Shown: piece after piece, positions 17,701 to 26,029 of the stretch
Numbering within the stretch: position 1 is the stretch's first letter
Layout of the letters: each line of letters begins with the position of its first letter
Source: Bacillota bacterium
GTDB lineage: Bacteria; Bacillota; Clostridia; Tissierellales; Sedimentibacteraceae
Assembly (NCBI GenBank): GCA_023453025.1
Contig: JAEXUD010000004.1
Span: 124,001 to 188,000, forward strand
Length of the DNA: 64,000 bases
Direction of reading: 5' to 3'
Position numbers and translations under genes: made by a program
Notes under the pieces: generated by a model
The model's input: the letters and a program-made list of their open reading frames with translations, nothing else
The model's database searches: none
Told to the model about the DNA's origin: nothing

Positions 17701-18854
17701 TCCGGTTCTGAGTTTTTCTCTATATAAGATATAATCTTGTCAGCAATGCTGTATTTTTTGCTTAAATCTTTGAAGTAAGTATCTTTAATTAAAGACAACA
17801 GCTTTGATTTTATACCATCAGATTCTTTTATAACATCATCTATTGATTCTTCAATCAGCTTATCAATTAAATCGCTGTTTAAATTAACCCACGCAACAAC
17901 ATTTTCTGTTACAGAAGGAATAGTTCTGATAAGATAAAGCTTTAAATTTTCTTCAAAGGAAATATCTAAAAGCTGAAATATTGATTTGTTGCATTCCCTG
18001 CCATACGAAAACAATGAGTCTGACAAGTTGCTTATTAAACTGATTCCTTTATCAGAATTAATATAGTTTAAAAAGCTTTCATTAATATTATTTAAAGTAT
18101 AGCTTTCTATATTAATAACTTCCTTTAATTTTTTATTGCCGATAATTTCCTTTGACCTATTGAGGGCGTTTCCTATACCGATTGAAGTTAAAAGCTCAAT
18201 TATTTTTTTACTGTCGCTTCCCGACACAGCATTCAGGAATATATTAACGGCATTTGAAATAACAGCATTGCAGATTTTTTTATTAATAATTTTATTTAAT
18301 ATTAACTTATCATTGCTTTTGATTACTGATAATATAAAATTCTCCAAGATGCTTGAAGTGTCAACTGTCTCATTCAATGAAGCATAAAAAGAACTGTTGA
18401 TTTTATTAAGCTGTACGGGGCTTAAAAAGTTGTTGATATTGATACTTTCAGCAATTGCTTCATATAGCTTTGGCATATGCTCGTTAATAATTCCCGCAGC
18501 AAAAATATCAACTGATTTAACAGACTGCTCGAAACCATTAATATGGACGAAGGTATTTGACCCCGCTTCTTCATAAAGACTGTTTTTAAAAAAATCAGCT
18601 GTCATATTTTCGAATTCTTTTTTAAATTTCTCATCACTTAGTATTTCCTGAAGCTTATCCTTGTTTATTATGTCATTTTCTACCATGGAGCTTATATTTT
18701 CAATAAACTCATGTCTTGTTTTTTTAATGACACCGCCTATTTTTAAGGGGGTATATTCCTTAAAAAGCATGTTAATGGCATAATCGTTAGTTATATATCC
18801 CGAAGCTCCTCCAAGAATTGCCTGAATTATGTAATTAAGTATTATTTCGTTCAT
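14739..18854 (-). CDS. Giant tandem DUF445 membrane protein
   Basis: 1371 residues, against about 380-420 for usual DUF445 proteins such as Bacillus YheB. The family signature appears twice: GYITNDYAINMLFKEYTPLK at residues 19-38, and GYVTNLVAINMIFKPYKEKK around residue 690. Each copy follows a hydrophobic segment and precedes several hundred residues of Ser/Asn/Lys/Ile-rich helices; the centre (about 648-700) and C-terminus (about 1340-1365) also have membrane helices. It therefore looks like two fused DUF445 units. The function of the family is unknown, although YheB is linked to spores. GGAAGG precedes the ATG. It is divergent from the EF-G paralogue. Confidence 0.85.
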   Translation of the reverse strand: MNEIILNYIIQAILGGASGYITNDYAINMLFKEYTPLKIGGVIKKTRHEFIENISSMVENDIINKDKLQEILSDEKFKKEFENMTADFFKNSLYEEAGSNTFVHINGFEQSVKSVDIFAAGIINEHMPKLYEAIAESININNFLSPVQLNKINSSFYASLNETVDTSSILENFILSVIKSNDKLILNKIINKKICNAVISNAVNIFLNAVSGSDSKKIIELLTSIGIGNALNRSKEIIGNKKLKEVINIESYTLNNINESFLNYINSDKGISLISNLSDSLFSYGRECNKSIFQLLDISFEENLKLYLIRTIPSVTENVVAWVNLNSDLIDKLIEESIDDVIKESDGIKSKLLSLIKDTYFKDLSKKYSIADKIISYIEKNSEPERLSRNLSAKLIEILNNLTVKEIILELERNNITPESVADFVVTYIIKNSESILSGTAEYILEIEIKKLLPMELIDDGLNFSAVNKLKEFASSDLAKNYLTDKANEFAENILSKELRELVDDEKLKTISEESRKFLINQIKLNEKFIKTWIAKEVQIIAKSYSSLKPDSNSINRLNTELYKSFEKTAEGLKDVKLSTALDKLNSIDNLSKNSSESIRTYAVKNADIILSGSIKAIAADNLNKLNDDELVDLANGFIGRELKPIMYFGGILGVAAGLILAAFQNPTLDPAKFNITNMLVYAFVGYVTNLVAINMIFKPYKEKKLLSKIPFLRNFSLGYIIKNQKNFAQNTAHFIDNSLLSKKSINELFGKYYDRIKLSFTKTIAENDYRTLTIMLYNNKKNAVNSIYSFLRTTAKESIHNISSYIYEKVNNTKISSFINDKAKNKIISSINAGLLSSTLSSKIHSLISSDNSLESKLSENSFKKYFNAVGSNYFNKVSLTLNNEDELNSLILEYDNKYKIYTQKSISELIDPEKREDLAKSISGKISSIVLSRKSRDQISDRAVSLINKLIDRNKSFGEIFDGKFRNYVDFQLPKLLDTLTKSIINNIKASRLKISLIIQSEIKNQLGFVEKSMYTLMGGDEIINELISKIILIKIPRFIDDKKLELGSIISILLEQRLYKSKVEVLYTGLNKLQLNDIIDNYLNSDNSLRIENKINALTADLFRMAEGVKLNSILNLFYADELSTFLNIYKKEISSFTNELSLNINNNKSQIIEKLSDYTDYLADMFFKSSFAEVFENISEDDIKYIQDKIYKEFNKNNFEDILGSTLNEIKNHINKNTGEFIDKDDFIKSLEKNIISLTENSEFEKTVKEHFNAVIDETISENFAFIDNASKDYLLNIFVESCISSLKRNLNEILKSIEFDKIASEEIEKMKPEKIHELFDSFAGKYFKRLMLYGFGGFVFGINMYVGFSLTLLKIISELYNKGPRK

Positions 18855-18985
18855 AAGTTACCTTCCAACATTTCATATCCTCGAAAATTATATCACCGGT
18901 AAGGTAAATTTGCAAAAAATATTTTGCTTTAATGCAAGTATAGTTTATTTATTCATATGGTAAAATATAAGGTTTTTTATATTAT

Positions 18986-19015
18986 TTGCATAATTCCGAT
19001 GAATAAACATATAAT
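18986..19015 (+). promoter_or_regulatory. Promoter of the EF-G paralogue
   Basis: TTGCAT (18986-18991) and TATAAT (19010-19015) with an 18-base spacer, 80 bases before the start codon. Confidence 0.55.
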
Positions 19016-19094
19016 TAAAATTGTATTGATTTCTAATGTAAATTAATGTAAAATAGAATAAATCAGCACAATTTTATTAGGAGGAATAAAGCAA

Positions 19095-21116
19095 ATGAAA
19101 ACGTATAACACTGACCAAATTAGAAACGTTGCCTTAATTGGCCACAGTAACTGTGGCAAAACATCATTAACGGAAGCACTTTTATTCAGTACTAATGTTA
19201 CAAATCGTATGGGCAAAGTTGAAGACGGAAATACAGTTTCCGATTTTGATAAAGAAGAAAAAGATCGACAAGTTTCTATTAGCACATCAATCATACCTGT
19301 AGAGTATGAAAATACAAAAATTAATTTTCTTGACACTCCTGGATATTTTGATTTCGTAGGGGAAGTATACGGAGCTCTAAGAGTTGCAAGCAGTGCCGTT
19401 ATTTTGGTTGACGCCAGCTCAGGGATAGAAGTCGGAACGGAAAAAGCATGGAAATATGCTGAACAAAGAAACTTACCAAGAGTTATTCTAGTCAACAAAA
19501 TGGATAAAGAAAACGTTAAATTCGATGAGCTGCTTGAAAGTCTGAGAGATAAATTCGGCAATAAGGTAGTTCCGTTTGCAATTCCTCTGGGAAAGGGTGA
19601 TAATCACGACGGATACATGGATATATTGACAAGACAATGCTATATAGGACTAAATCCCGTTGAAACCCTGCCTGACACTGCAGAAAAAGCTGAAAGCTTC
19701 AGAGCAATACTAATGGAATCAGTTGCTGAAACAGATGAAGAAATGTTGGAAAAATTCTTTAACGGAGAAGAATTTTCTGATGAGGAAATTCATAACGGAT
19801 TGAAAAAAGCAGTTCTTACCGGTGAGCTTGTTCCTGTTGTCTTAGGTGCCGTAACCAAGAATTTGGGTTCAAATTTATTAATGAAAGTAATAAAAGAGTA
19901 TATGCCGACAGAGCAGGATGCGGAAGATGTGAAGTCCGATTCTGACTCACCATCAGCTTTTGTATTTAAAACAATCGTTGACCCGTTTGTTGGAAAAATC
20001 ACATTATTTAAAGTAATGTCCGGTTCTTTAAAGAAGGATATGGATATATACAATGCAAGAAGTCAGGAAACTGAAAGATTAGGAAACGTGTTCTTTCTGA
20101 GAGGAAAAGATCAGGTTGAAGCTTCCGAGATAAAAGCAGGAGACATTGGAGCTACTTCTAAATTGCAGTATTTTACTACAGGAGATACTATTTCTTTAAA
20201 ATCAAATCCGGTAGAATATGATGGCATAGATTTTCCAAAACCATGCTATTTCATGGCTGTAAGTGCAAAAACAAAAGATAATGACGAAAAAGTCGGATTA
20301 GGTCTTCATAAGCTGAGCGAAGAAGATCCTACCTTTACAATAGAAAGAAACTCAGAAACAAAAGAACAGGTAATAGGCGGTCAGGGAAATATCCAGCTTG
20401 AAGTAATAGCAAGCAAGCTAAGAAATAATTTCAAGGTTGAAGTAAACCTCACTCCTCCTAAGGTTGCTTACAGAGAAACAATCAGAGGTAAATCTGACGT
20501 CCAGGGTAAGCACAAGAAACAATCAGGCGGTGCAGGACAATATGGCGATGTACACATCAAATTTGAACCAACTCAGGAAGAATTTATATTCTCAGAAGAA
20601 ATATTTGGAGGCTCAGTTCCAAGAAACTTCATTCCGGCTGTAGAAAAGGGCTTAAGAGACTGCCTGGACAAAGGAGTATTGGCAGGCTGCAAGGTTGTGG
20701 GAGTTAAAGCGATATTATATGACGGTTCATACCATGATGTTGACTCCAATGAAATGGCATTTAAAATAGCTGCTTCACTGGCATTCAAAAAAGGTATGAC
20801 TGAAGCAAAACCGATATTGCTGGAACCAATTGCCAAGGTTGAAATAAGCATTCCGGACGAGTACCTCGGTGATATCATGGGCGATATGAACAAGAGGAGA
20901 GGAAGAATCCTCGGTATGGAGCAACAGGTTGACGGCAGTCAGCTGGTTATGGCAGAAGCACCTATGGCAGAAATGTACACATATGCCATAGAATTAAAAT
21001 CCATGACCCAGGCCAGAGGAAGCTTTACAATGGAGTTCCTGAGATACGACGAAATGCCGTCAAACATGGCAGAAAAAGTTGTAGCTGATTACAAGGCTAA
21101 GAATGAGAATAATTAA
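19095..21116 (+). CDS. EF-G-like translational GTPase paralogue
   Basis: 673 residues with EF-G domain order: G domain (1-260), domain II, then III-V, ending in the EF-G C-terminal fold (RGSFTMEFLRYDEMP). The P-loop is GHSNCGKTSL rather than the canonical GHIDAGKTT, switch I has EEKDRQVSI instead of the usual RGITI, and the G3 motif is DTPGYFDF where canonical EF-G has DTPGHVDF; the catalytic His is thus Tyr. G4 NKMDKEN is intact. This pattern marks the EF-G paralogue group whose cellular role is unclear and which may not replace FusA. It is monocistronic, with a terminator at 21151. No str operon genes are nearby, consistent with a second copy. Confidence 0.87.
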   Translation: MKTYNTDQIRNVALIGHSNCGKTSLTEALLFSTNVTNRMGKVEDGNTVSDFDKEEKDRQVSISTSIIPVEYENTKINFLDTPGYFDFVGEVYGALRVASSAVILVDASSGIEVGTEKAWKYAEQRNLPRVILVNKMDKENVKFDELLESLRDKFGNKVVPFAIPLGKGDNHDGYMDILTRQCYIGLNPVETLPDTAEKAESFRAILMESVAETDEEMLEKFFNGEEFSDEEIHNGLKKAVLTGELVPVVLGAVTKNLGSNLLMKVIKEYMPTEQDAEDVKSDSDSPSAFVFKTIVDPFVGKITLFKVMSGSLKKDMDIYNARSQETERLGNVFFLRGKDQVEASEIKAGDIGATSKLQYFTTGDTISLKSNPVEYDGIDFPKPCYFMAVSAKTKDNDEKVGLGLHKLSEEDPTFTIERNSETKEQVIGGQGNIQLEVIASKLRNNFKVEVNLTPPKVAYRETIRGKSDVQGKHKKQSGGAGQYGDVHIKFEPTQEEFIFSEEIFGGSVPRNFIPAVEKGLRDCLDKGVLAGCKVVGVKAILYDGSYHDVDSNEMAFKIAASLAFKKGMTEAKPILLEPIAKVEISIPDEYLGDIMGDMNKRRGRILGMEQQVDGSQLVMAEAPMAEMYTYAIELKSMTQARGSFTMEFLRYDEMPSNMAEKVVADYKAKNENN

Positions 21117-21150
21117 TAAATAATTTAAAGTAAAGCTTTGCTAAATTTAA

Positions 21151-21183
21151 ACCTCTCGGATATAGTACCGAGAGGTATTTTTA
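21151..21183 (+). terminator. Terminator after the EF-G paralogue
   Basis: ACCTCTCGG (21151-21159) pairs with CCGAGAGGT (21168-21176), followed by ATTTTTAT. Confidence 0.85.
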
Positions 21184-21307
21184 TGTCAAAAGGAAAAGGA
21201 TCCTGATTATGAGAAATATTTGAAAAATATTAGAAATAATGGTATGATTTATCAAATATACAACAGAATATAGGGGTTCTTATTATAAAAAAACCAGGAG
21301 GGGAAAC

Positions 21308-23281
21308 ATGAAGAAATTTTTCGCATTTTTTATAACGATTTTTTTTCTGTCATCAATTTTGAGTTCTGCGGCATATGCATTAGAAAAAAATTCAGAATCT
21401 ATTGAGTTAAATGTATATATTAATGACATGAGAGTACCAATAACTAAAGTCAATAATGAACATTATATAAAAATTGATACTTTAAAAAATAATAACACAG
21501 GTCCGGATTATGGAAATATTATCAATGGCATGAATATCATAAAAAATAACGGTGAGTTTTACTATATTAATATTAGAGATAATTGCTTATACAGAACTAA
21601 TCAAAACATGAGCGAGAACGACAAGATAATTAATGGTCATGTAGATCAATTTTATATTGATAATCAGACAATTTATTATATTGAATATAATTATGAAGAT
21701 AACAACGGCGGGATATTCAAATCTAACCTTGATGGTACTGACAAGCAGCAAATTGTCAGTGGTGCAGCTTCTTTTCTCAATGTTTTAGAGAATAACTTAT
21801 ATTATTGTGAAGGGTTAGATGGAGGAAATCTATGTGCAATTGATAAGGATGGTAATAATAAGAAAATTTTAATTCAAGGTGAGATTGCTTATCCAAACTT
21901 AGTAAATGGATGGATTTACTATATAAATCTTCTTGATAACAGCAACATATATAAAGCTGAAATTGATGGAAGTTATAATGTCAAAATTAACACTAAATCT
22001 GCTAAATGTTTAAATGTTGACAATGATAAGGTATATTTTTCAGATAAATATTACGGTTATTTTATGAATCATGATGGCAGCTTTGAAAATAAGCTGTATG
22101 ACAAGCCTGCTGATAATATATTAGTCAGTGAAGATAATATATATTGGCTGAGGCGTTATTATGATGTGTATAAGCAGGATAAAGACAGTGTAATGAGTAA
22201 TTTAGTTTTTGAGGGCTCTGAAATCAGAGATGTGGGATTACAAAATGACATGCTGATTATATTATTACAAAATGAGGTAATAAACAGCATTCAAAGATAT
22301 AATATAAATACAGGAAAAAATGATGTTATCGCCATTCAAGATGCCTTTAATATAGAAGAAGTGCAGTATCCATATGTATACTATAAACCAGATGGTGGCG
22401 GCAAGCTTCTTAGGTACAACATTGATACAAAATTATCTGAAATTATTGTACCGGAAATGTTTTCTACAGTATGGAACGTCATAGACGATTGGATTTACTA
22501 CGAGGAATATGAAGGCTTATACAGAGTAAAAACTGACGGTACCAATAAGATGAAGCTGTTAGACAGCAATATATTTGAATTTCAGATAAACAGCAGTGGA
22601 ATATATTATCCTACAATAAAGAGTGACCATACAATTGAGGGATATTATAAGATTGACTTGGACGGAACTAACAGACAAATGCTTATCAATGATTTAGCTC
22701 CGGATTCGTCATTCTTTAGCGAGATTTACAAAGATTATATATATTATTATCAAGATGATGGCATATATAGAGTTAAAAAGGATGGCACTAATAAAAAGAA
22801 AATTATTAATCAGCCCACACAGGAATTTAAGATAACAGATGACCACATTTACTACAAATCCCAAGGCGATTTATATTCGGCCGCATGTGACGGAAAAGAT
22901 CAAGAAAAAATAATAGAAGATAGCGGACTTTCATTTACAAAGTATAAAGATAACATTTTTTATTTGAAATATGATAAGGAATATACATCACTTTTTAAAT
23001 ATAACCTGACGAGTAAACAATCCGAACAAGTTCGGAGTATGAATTTTCCTAACACACATACAATATTTGTAAAGGAAAAAGACAATAATCTTCTCTTAAG
23101 CTGTTCAGTAGATAAAGGCTACTGTCTGGTGACGTCATATTACCTTTTAGATATGGATACCAATGAAGTTAAAGTGATATATGACAAACTAAAAAACTGC
23201 TATATTACTAATGTGTTTATAAATGATGATAACTTGTACCATGTGAAGGTAGAGGTAGAATCAAAGTTTATAATTAAGTAA
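21308..23281 (+). CDS. Secreted DUF5050-type beta-propeller-like protein
   Basis: 657 residues with a clear signal peptide (MKKFFAFFITIFFLSSILSS, cleavage after AYA). The rest is a series of degenerate repeats of about 40 residues with the theme IYYxxxxGIYRVKKDGTNKKK, for example near residues 400-420 (LYRVKTDGTNKMKL), 445-460 and 485-505. DUF5050 proteins share this WD/TolB-like repeat and are thought to fold as propellers; they are common on clostridial surfaces, with unknown ligands. It is very rich in Asn, Asp, Tyr and Ile. A GGAGG ribosome site precedes the ATG, and it stands alone. Confidence 0.75.
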   Translation: MKKFFAFFITIFFLSSILSSAAYALEKNSESIELNVYINDMRVPITKVNNEHYIKIDTLKNNNTGPDYGNIINGMNIIKNNGEFYYINIRDNCLYRTNQNMSENDKIINGHVDQFYIDNQTIYYIEYNYEDNNGGIFKSNLDGTDKQQIVSGAASFLNVLENNLYYCEGLDGGNLCAIDKDGNNKKILIQGEIAYPNLVNGWIYYINLLDNSNIYKAEIDGSYNVKINTKSAKCLNVDNDKVYFSDKYYGYFMNHDGSFENKLYDKPADNILVSEDNIYWLRRYYDVYKQDKDSVMSNLVFEGSEIRDVGLQNDMLIILLQNEVINSIQRYNINTGKNDVIAIQDAFNIEEVQYPYVYYKPDGGGKLLRYNIDTKLSEIIVPEMFSTVWNVIDDWIYYEEYEGLYRVKTDGTNKMKLLDSNIFEFQINSSGIYYPTIKSDHTIEGYYKIDLDGTNRQMLINDLAPDSSFFSEIYKDYIYYYQDDGIYRVKKDGTNKKKIINQPTQEFKITDDHIYYKSQGDLYSAACDGKDQEKIIEDSGLSFTKYKDNIFYLKYDKEYTSLFKYNLTSKQSEQVRSMNFPNTHTIFVKEKDNNLLLSCSVDKGYCLVTSYYLLDMDTNEVKVIYDKLKNCYITNVFINDDNLYHVKVEVESKFIIK

Positions 23282-23351
23282 AACCCCCATTATGGGGACG
23301 GACCTTAAAGTGATTACAGATTGTTGATGAAAAAAGAGTAGATATTTTCTC

Positions 23352-23386
23352 ATAAAAAATAAGACTTTCGCAGTCTTATTTTTTAT
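23352..23386 (+). terminator. Terminator after the DUF5050 gene
   Basis: A 15-bp perfect stem (23352-23366 with 23372-23386) around TTCGC. The upper part is GACT/AGTC and the lower part an A-tract/T-tract pair, which can end transcription in either direction. Confidence 0.7.
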
Positions 23387-23589
23387 AGGTTATATCTTTT
23401 ACGGGGGACTGAATTATTTAATAATTTAAAATCCTGAATTAATTATACAGCTTAATTGTGGAGAAATTATGAAGGGAAAATATATTAATCATATAATTTT
23501 TCTTCATAATTTCTTCATAACTATATGTTAAATATATACACGAATAATTTTTATAAAATTAAACATAGTGATTAGGGAAAGTAAATTTA

Positions 23590-23830
23590 GCGGACCATAC
23601 AGAGAGGGGCTTCAAGGCTGAGAAGGCTCTATGCATAAACTTAATTGAAGTGCCCCTATGAATGTTAGGCCGAACAACAGTAGGCTGTTACGGATCTCCC
23701 GTTACCGAGAAACAACATGTTAGTGTTGGTTATGAGATGGACATTATTATTAATTAATAATGCCTGAACAGAGTGGGACCGCGGAGTTATACCTCCGCCT
23801 CTGAGTTGCAGAGGCGGAGGTTTTTTGTTT
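23590..23830 (+). ncRNA. T-box riboswitch, probably cysteine-type
   Basis: AGAGA at 23601 opens Stem I. The 3' specifier region reads GAAG-TGC-CCC, placing TGC (Cys, 23651-23653) where the proS and aspS leaders of this window have their codons; GTG (Val, 23650-23652) is the alternative. The T-box AGAGTGGGACCGCGG is at 23770-23784, and the terminator CCTCCGCCTC (23792-23801) with GAGGCGGAGG (23811-23820) is followed by TTTTTTG. It controls the amino-acid ABC transporter, suggesting cystine/cysteine uptake induced by uncharged tRNA-Cys. Confidence 0.88.
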
Positions 23831-23909
23831 TCAGTAAAATATAAGGAGGTGAAAAAAGCAATATTATAGAAATTAATATAAAGATTGTATTTAATGAAGA
23901 GGAAATATA

Positions 23910-24569
23910 ATGGATTTTGAATTTATAAAGGAATTTGCTCCGCTTTACGTGGAAGCAGGCAAATTAACATTTCGAATTGCAGCAACCGGAATTACGGGGG
24001 CAGCTATTACAGGATTAATTTGCAGTTTTATCCGGTACTACAAGGTGCCTGTATTAAGAAGCCTTATTGGGATTTATATTGAATTATCAAGGAACACCCC
24101 ATTGATAATACAGCTTTTTTTTCTGTACTTTGGTCTGCCGAAGCTGGGGATAATGCTCAGCTCGGAAAGCTGTGCAATTACAGGATTAATATTTTTAGGC
24201 GGAAGCTATATGTCTGAAGCATTCCGAAGCGGTTTAGAAGCTGTCGCGGATATTCAGATTGAATCGGGATTAAGTATAGGACTGACAAAGTTTCAGGTTC
24301 TTAAATTTATTTTGCTGCCTCAGGCAATTACAATATCAATTCCTGCATTTTTGGCAAATATAATTTTTTTGATTAAAGAAACGTCAGTGTTTAGCGCGGT
24401 AGCATTGGCTGATTTAATGTATGTGGCGAAGGATTTAATCGGTTTATATTACAAGACAGATGAATCGCTATTAATGCTTGTAACAGCATATGCAATAATT
24501 TTATTGCCCATATCAATAGTGTTTACAATTATAGAAAGGAAGCTTAAATATGCAGGATTTGGGGATTAG
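23910..24569 (+). CDS. Polar amino-acid ABC transporter permease 1
   Basis: 219-residue HisM/GlnP-type inner-membrane permease with about five helices. It has the N-terminal LTFRIAATGITG pattern of the family and the EAA-loop region GLEAVADIQIESGLSIGLTK, which contacts the ATPase. The start is ATG after GAGGAA. It overlaps the next permease by 20 bases, so the two are translationally coupled and probably form the heterodimeric channel. T-box control of the operon points to uptake of the amino acid matching the specifier, probably cysteine or cystine. Confidence 0.9.
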   Translation: MDFEFIKEFAPLYVEAGKLTFRIAATGITGAAITGLICSFIRYYKVPVLRSLIGIYIELSRNTPLIIQLFFLYFGLPKLGIMLSSESCAITGLIFLGGSYMSEAFRSGLEAVADIQIESGLSIGLTKFQVLKFILLPQAITISIPAFLANIIFLIKETSVFSAVALADLMYVAKDLIGLYYKTDESLLMLVTAYAIILLPISIVFTIIERKLKYAGFGD

Positions 24570-25227
24570 TATTTTGTTTCAAGGCAGAAATTTTATAAGA
24601 TTGCTAGAAGGATTGTGGGTCACTGTTAAAATATCATTGATTGCTGTTATCATTTCTGTTGTGCTGGGAATTGTTCTGGGTATGATAATGACCGGTAAAA
24701 ATCCTGTTGTTAAAGCAATTACCAGAATTTACTTAGAGGCTGTACGTATAATGCCGCAGCTGGTGCTTTTGTTTTTAGTATATTTTGGATTGACGAAAGC
24801 TTTTCAAATCAATTTGTCAGGAGAGCTTTCGGCGGTTATTGTCTTTTCACTTTGGGGTACAGCCGAAATGGGCGACTTAGTAAGAGGAGCGCTTCTTTCC
24901 ATACCAAAGCATCAATACGAAAGTGGCAAAGCAATCGGACTTACTATAGTGCAAATTTATATGTATATAATAATTCCACAGGCTGTGAGGAGATTAGTAC
25001 CTGTAGCAATAAACCTTGTTACAAGAATGATAAAAACAACATCGTTAATTGTCCTGATAGGAGTTGTGGAGGTGTTGAAGGTAGGTCAGCAGATAATTGA
25101 AGCATCGCGTTTATCAGTGCCGTCAGCACCCCTTTGGGTATACGGAACAATTTTTTTCCTGTATTTTATTGTTTGCTATCCAATTTCTTTAGTGGCAGCA
25201 AAATTAGAAAAACAGTGGAATAGTTAG
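24550..25227 (+). CDS. Polar amino-acid ABC transporter permease 2
   Basis: 225-residue second permease of the same HisM/GlnP family. Conserved features are LEGLWVTVKISLIAVIISV at the N-terminus and the EAA loop GALLSIPKHQYESGKAIGLT near residue 120. Five membrane helices are evident. It starts inside the end of permease 1 (ATG in AAATATGCAGG) and ends eight bases before the ATPase gene. It pairs with permease 1 in the T-box-controlled importer. Confidence 0.9.
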   Translation: MQDLGISILFQGRNFIRLLEGLWVTVKISLIAVIISVVLGIVLGMIMTGKNPVVKAITRIYLEAVRIMPQLVLLFLVYFGLTKAFQINLSGELSAVIVFSLWGTAEMGDLVRGALLSIPKHQYESGKAIGLTIVQIYMYIIIPQAVRRLVPVAINLVTRMIKTTSLIVLIGVVEVLKVGQQIIEASRLSVPSAPLWVYGTIFFLYFIVCYPISLVAAKLEKQWNS

Positions 25228-25235
25228 GAGTCAGC

Positions 25236-26018
25236 ATGAAAGATGAAGCTTTACTTAAAATAAAAAATTTAAATAAGCAATATGACAATAACATAGTTTT
25301 AAAAAATATATCATTAGATATTTATAAAGGAGAAGTTGCGGTAGTCATAGGACCGTCAGGATGCGGCAAAAGCACACTGCTCAGATGTATAAACGGTTTA
25401 GAGCAAATACAAGGCGGAGAAATTTTATTGCAGGGAGAAGTTATCAGTGACCGGTCAAAAAAAATGCATCTCGTACGTCAAAAGATAGGGATGGTTTTTC
25501 AAAGCTATGATTTATTTCCTCATATGACTATTCTTGAAAATATAACACTAGGACCTTTAAAGGCTCAGAGAAGGAATAAAGCTGAAGTAATCAAAGAGGC
25601 AGAGGAGCTGTTAAAAAGAGTAAATTTACTTGAAAAAAAGGATGCTTATCCAAGACAGCTTTCAGGAGGTCAAAAGCAAAGGGTTGCAATAGTGCGTTCA
25701 TTGTGCATGCATCCTGAGGTTATGCTTTTCGATGAAGTTACTGCAGCATTAGATCCTGAAATGGTGAGGGAAGTTCTTGATGTTATGCTTGAGCTTGCCG
25801 GAGAAGGCAGTACCATGGTTATTGTAACACATGAAATGCAGTTTGCACGTGCGGCAGCTGACAGAATTGTATTTATTGATAAAGGTGAGATTGTAGAAGA
25901 AAACAGTCCTTCTGAATTTTTCACAAAACCAAGGACAGAGCGTGCAAAGCAATTTTTAAATATGTTTGAATTTAATGCTGTTAAAGGCGTTGAAGATAAA
26001 AAAGTAAATAAGAAATAG
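25236..26018 (+). CDS. Polar amino-acid ABC transporter ATP-binding protein (GlnQ/TcyC-like)
   Basis: 260 residues. Walker A is GPSGCGKST (residues 38-46), the Q-loop is FQSYDLFPHMT, the signature LSGGQKQR near residue 141, Walker B VMLFDEVTAALDP and the H-loop VTHEM. The FPHMTILENIT motif is typical of the polar amino-acid uptake ATPases. It energises the two permeases upstream. Confidence 0.93.
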   Translation: MKDEALLKIKNLNKQYDNNIVLKNISLDIYKGEVAVVIGPSGCGKSTLLRCINGLEQIQGGEILLQGEVISDRSKKMHLVRQKIGMVFQSYDLFPHMTILENITLGPLKAQRRNKAEVIKEAEELLKRVNLLEKKDAYPRQLSGGQKQRVAIVRSLCMHPEVMLFDEVTAALDPEMVREVLDVMLELAGEGSTMVIVTHEMQFARAAADRIVFIDKGEIVEENSPSEFFTKPRTERAKQFLNMFEFNAVKGVEDKKVNKK

Positions 26019-26029
26019 GAGAACTTATC

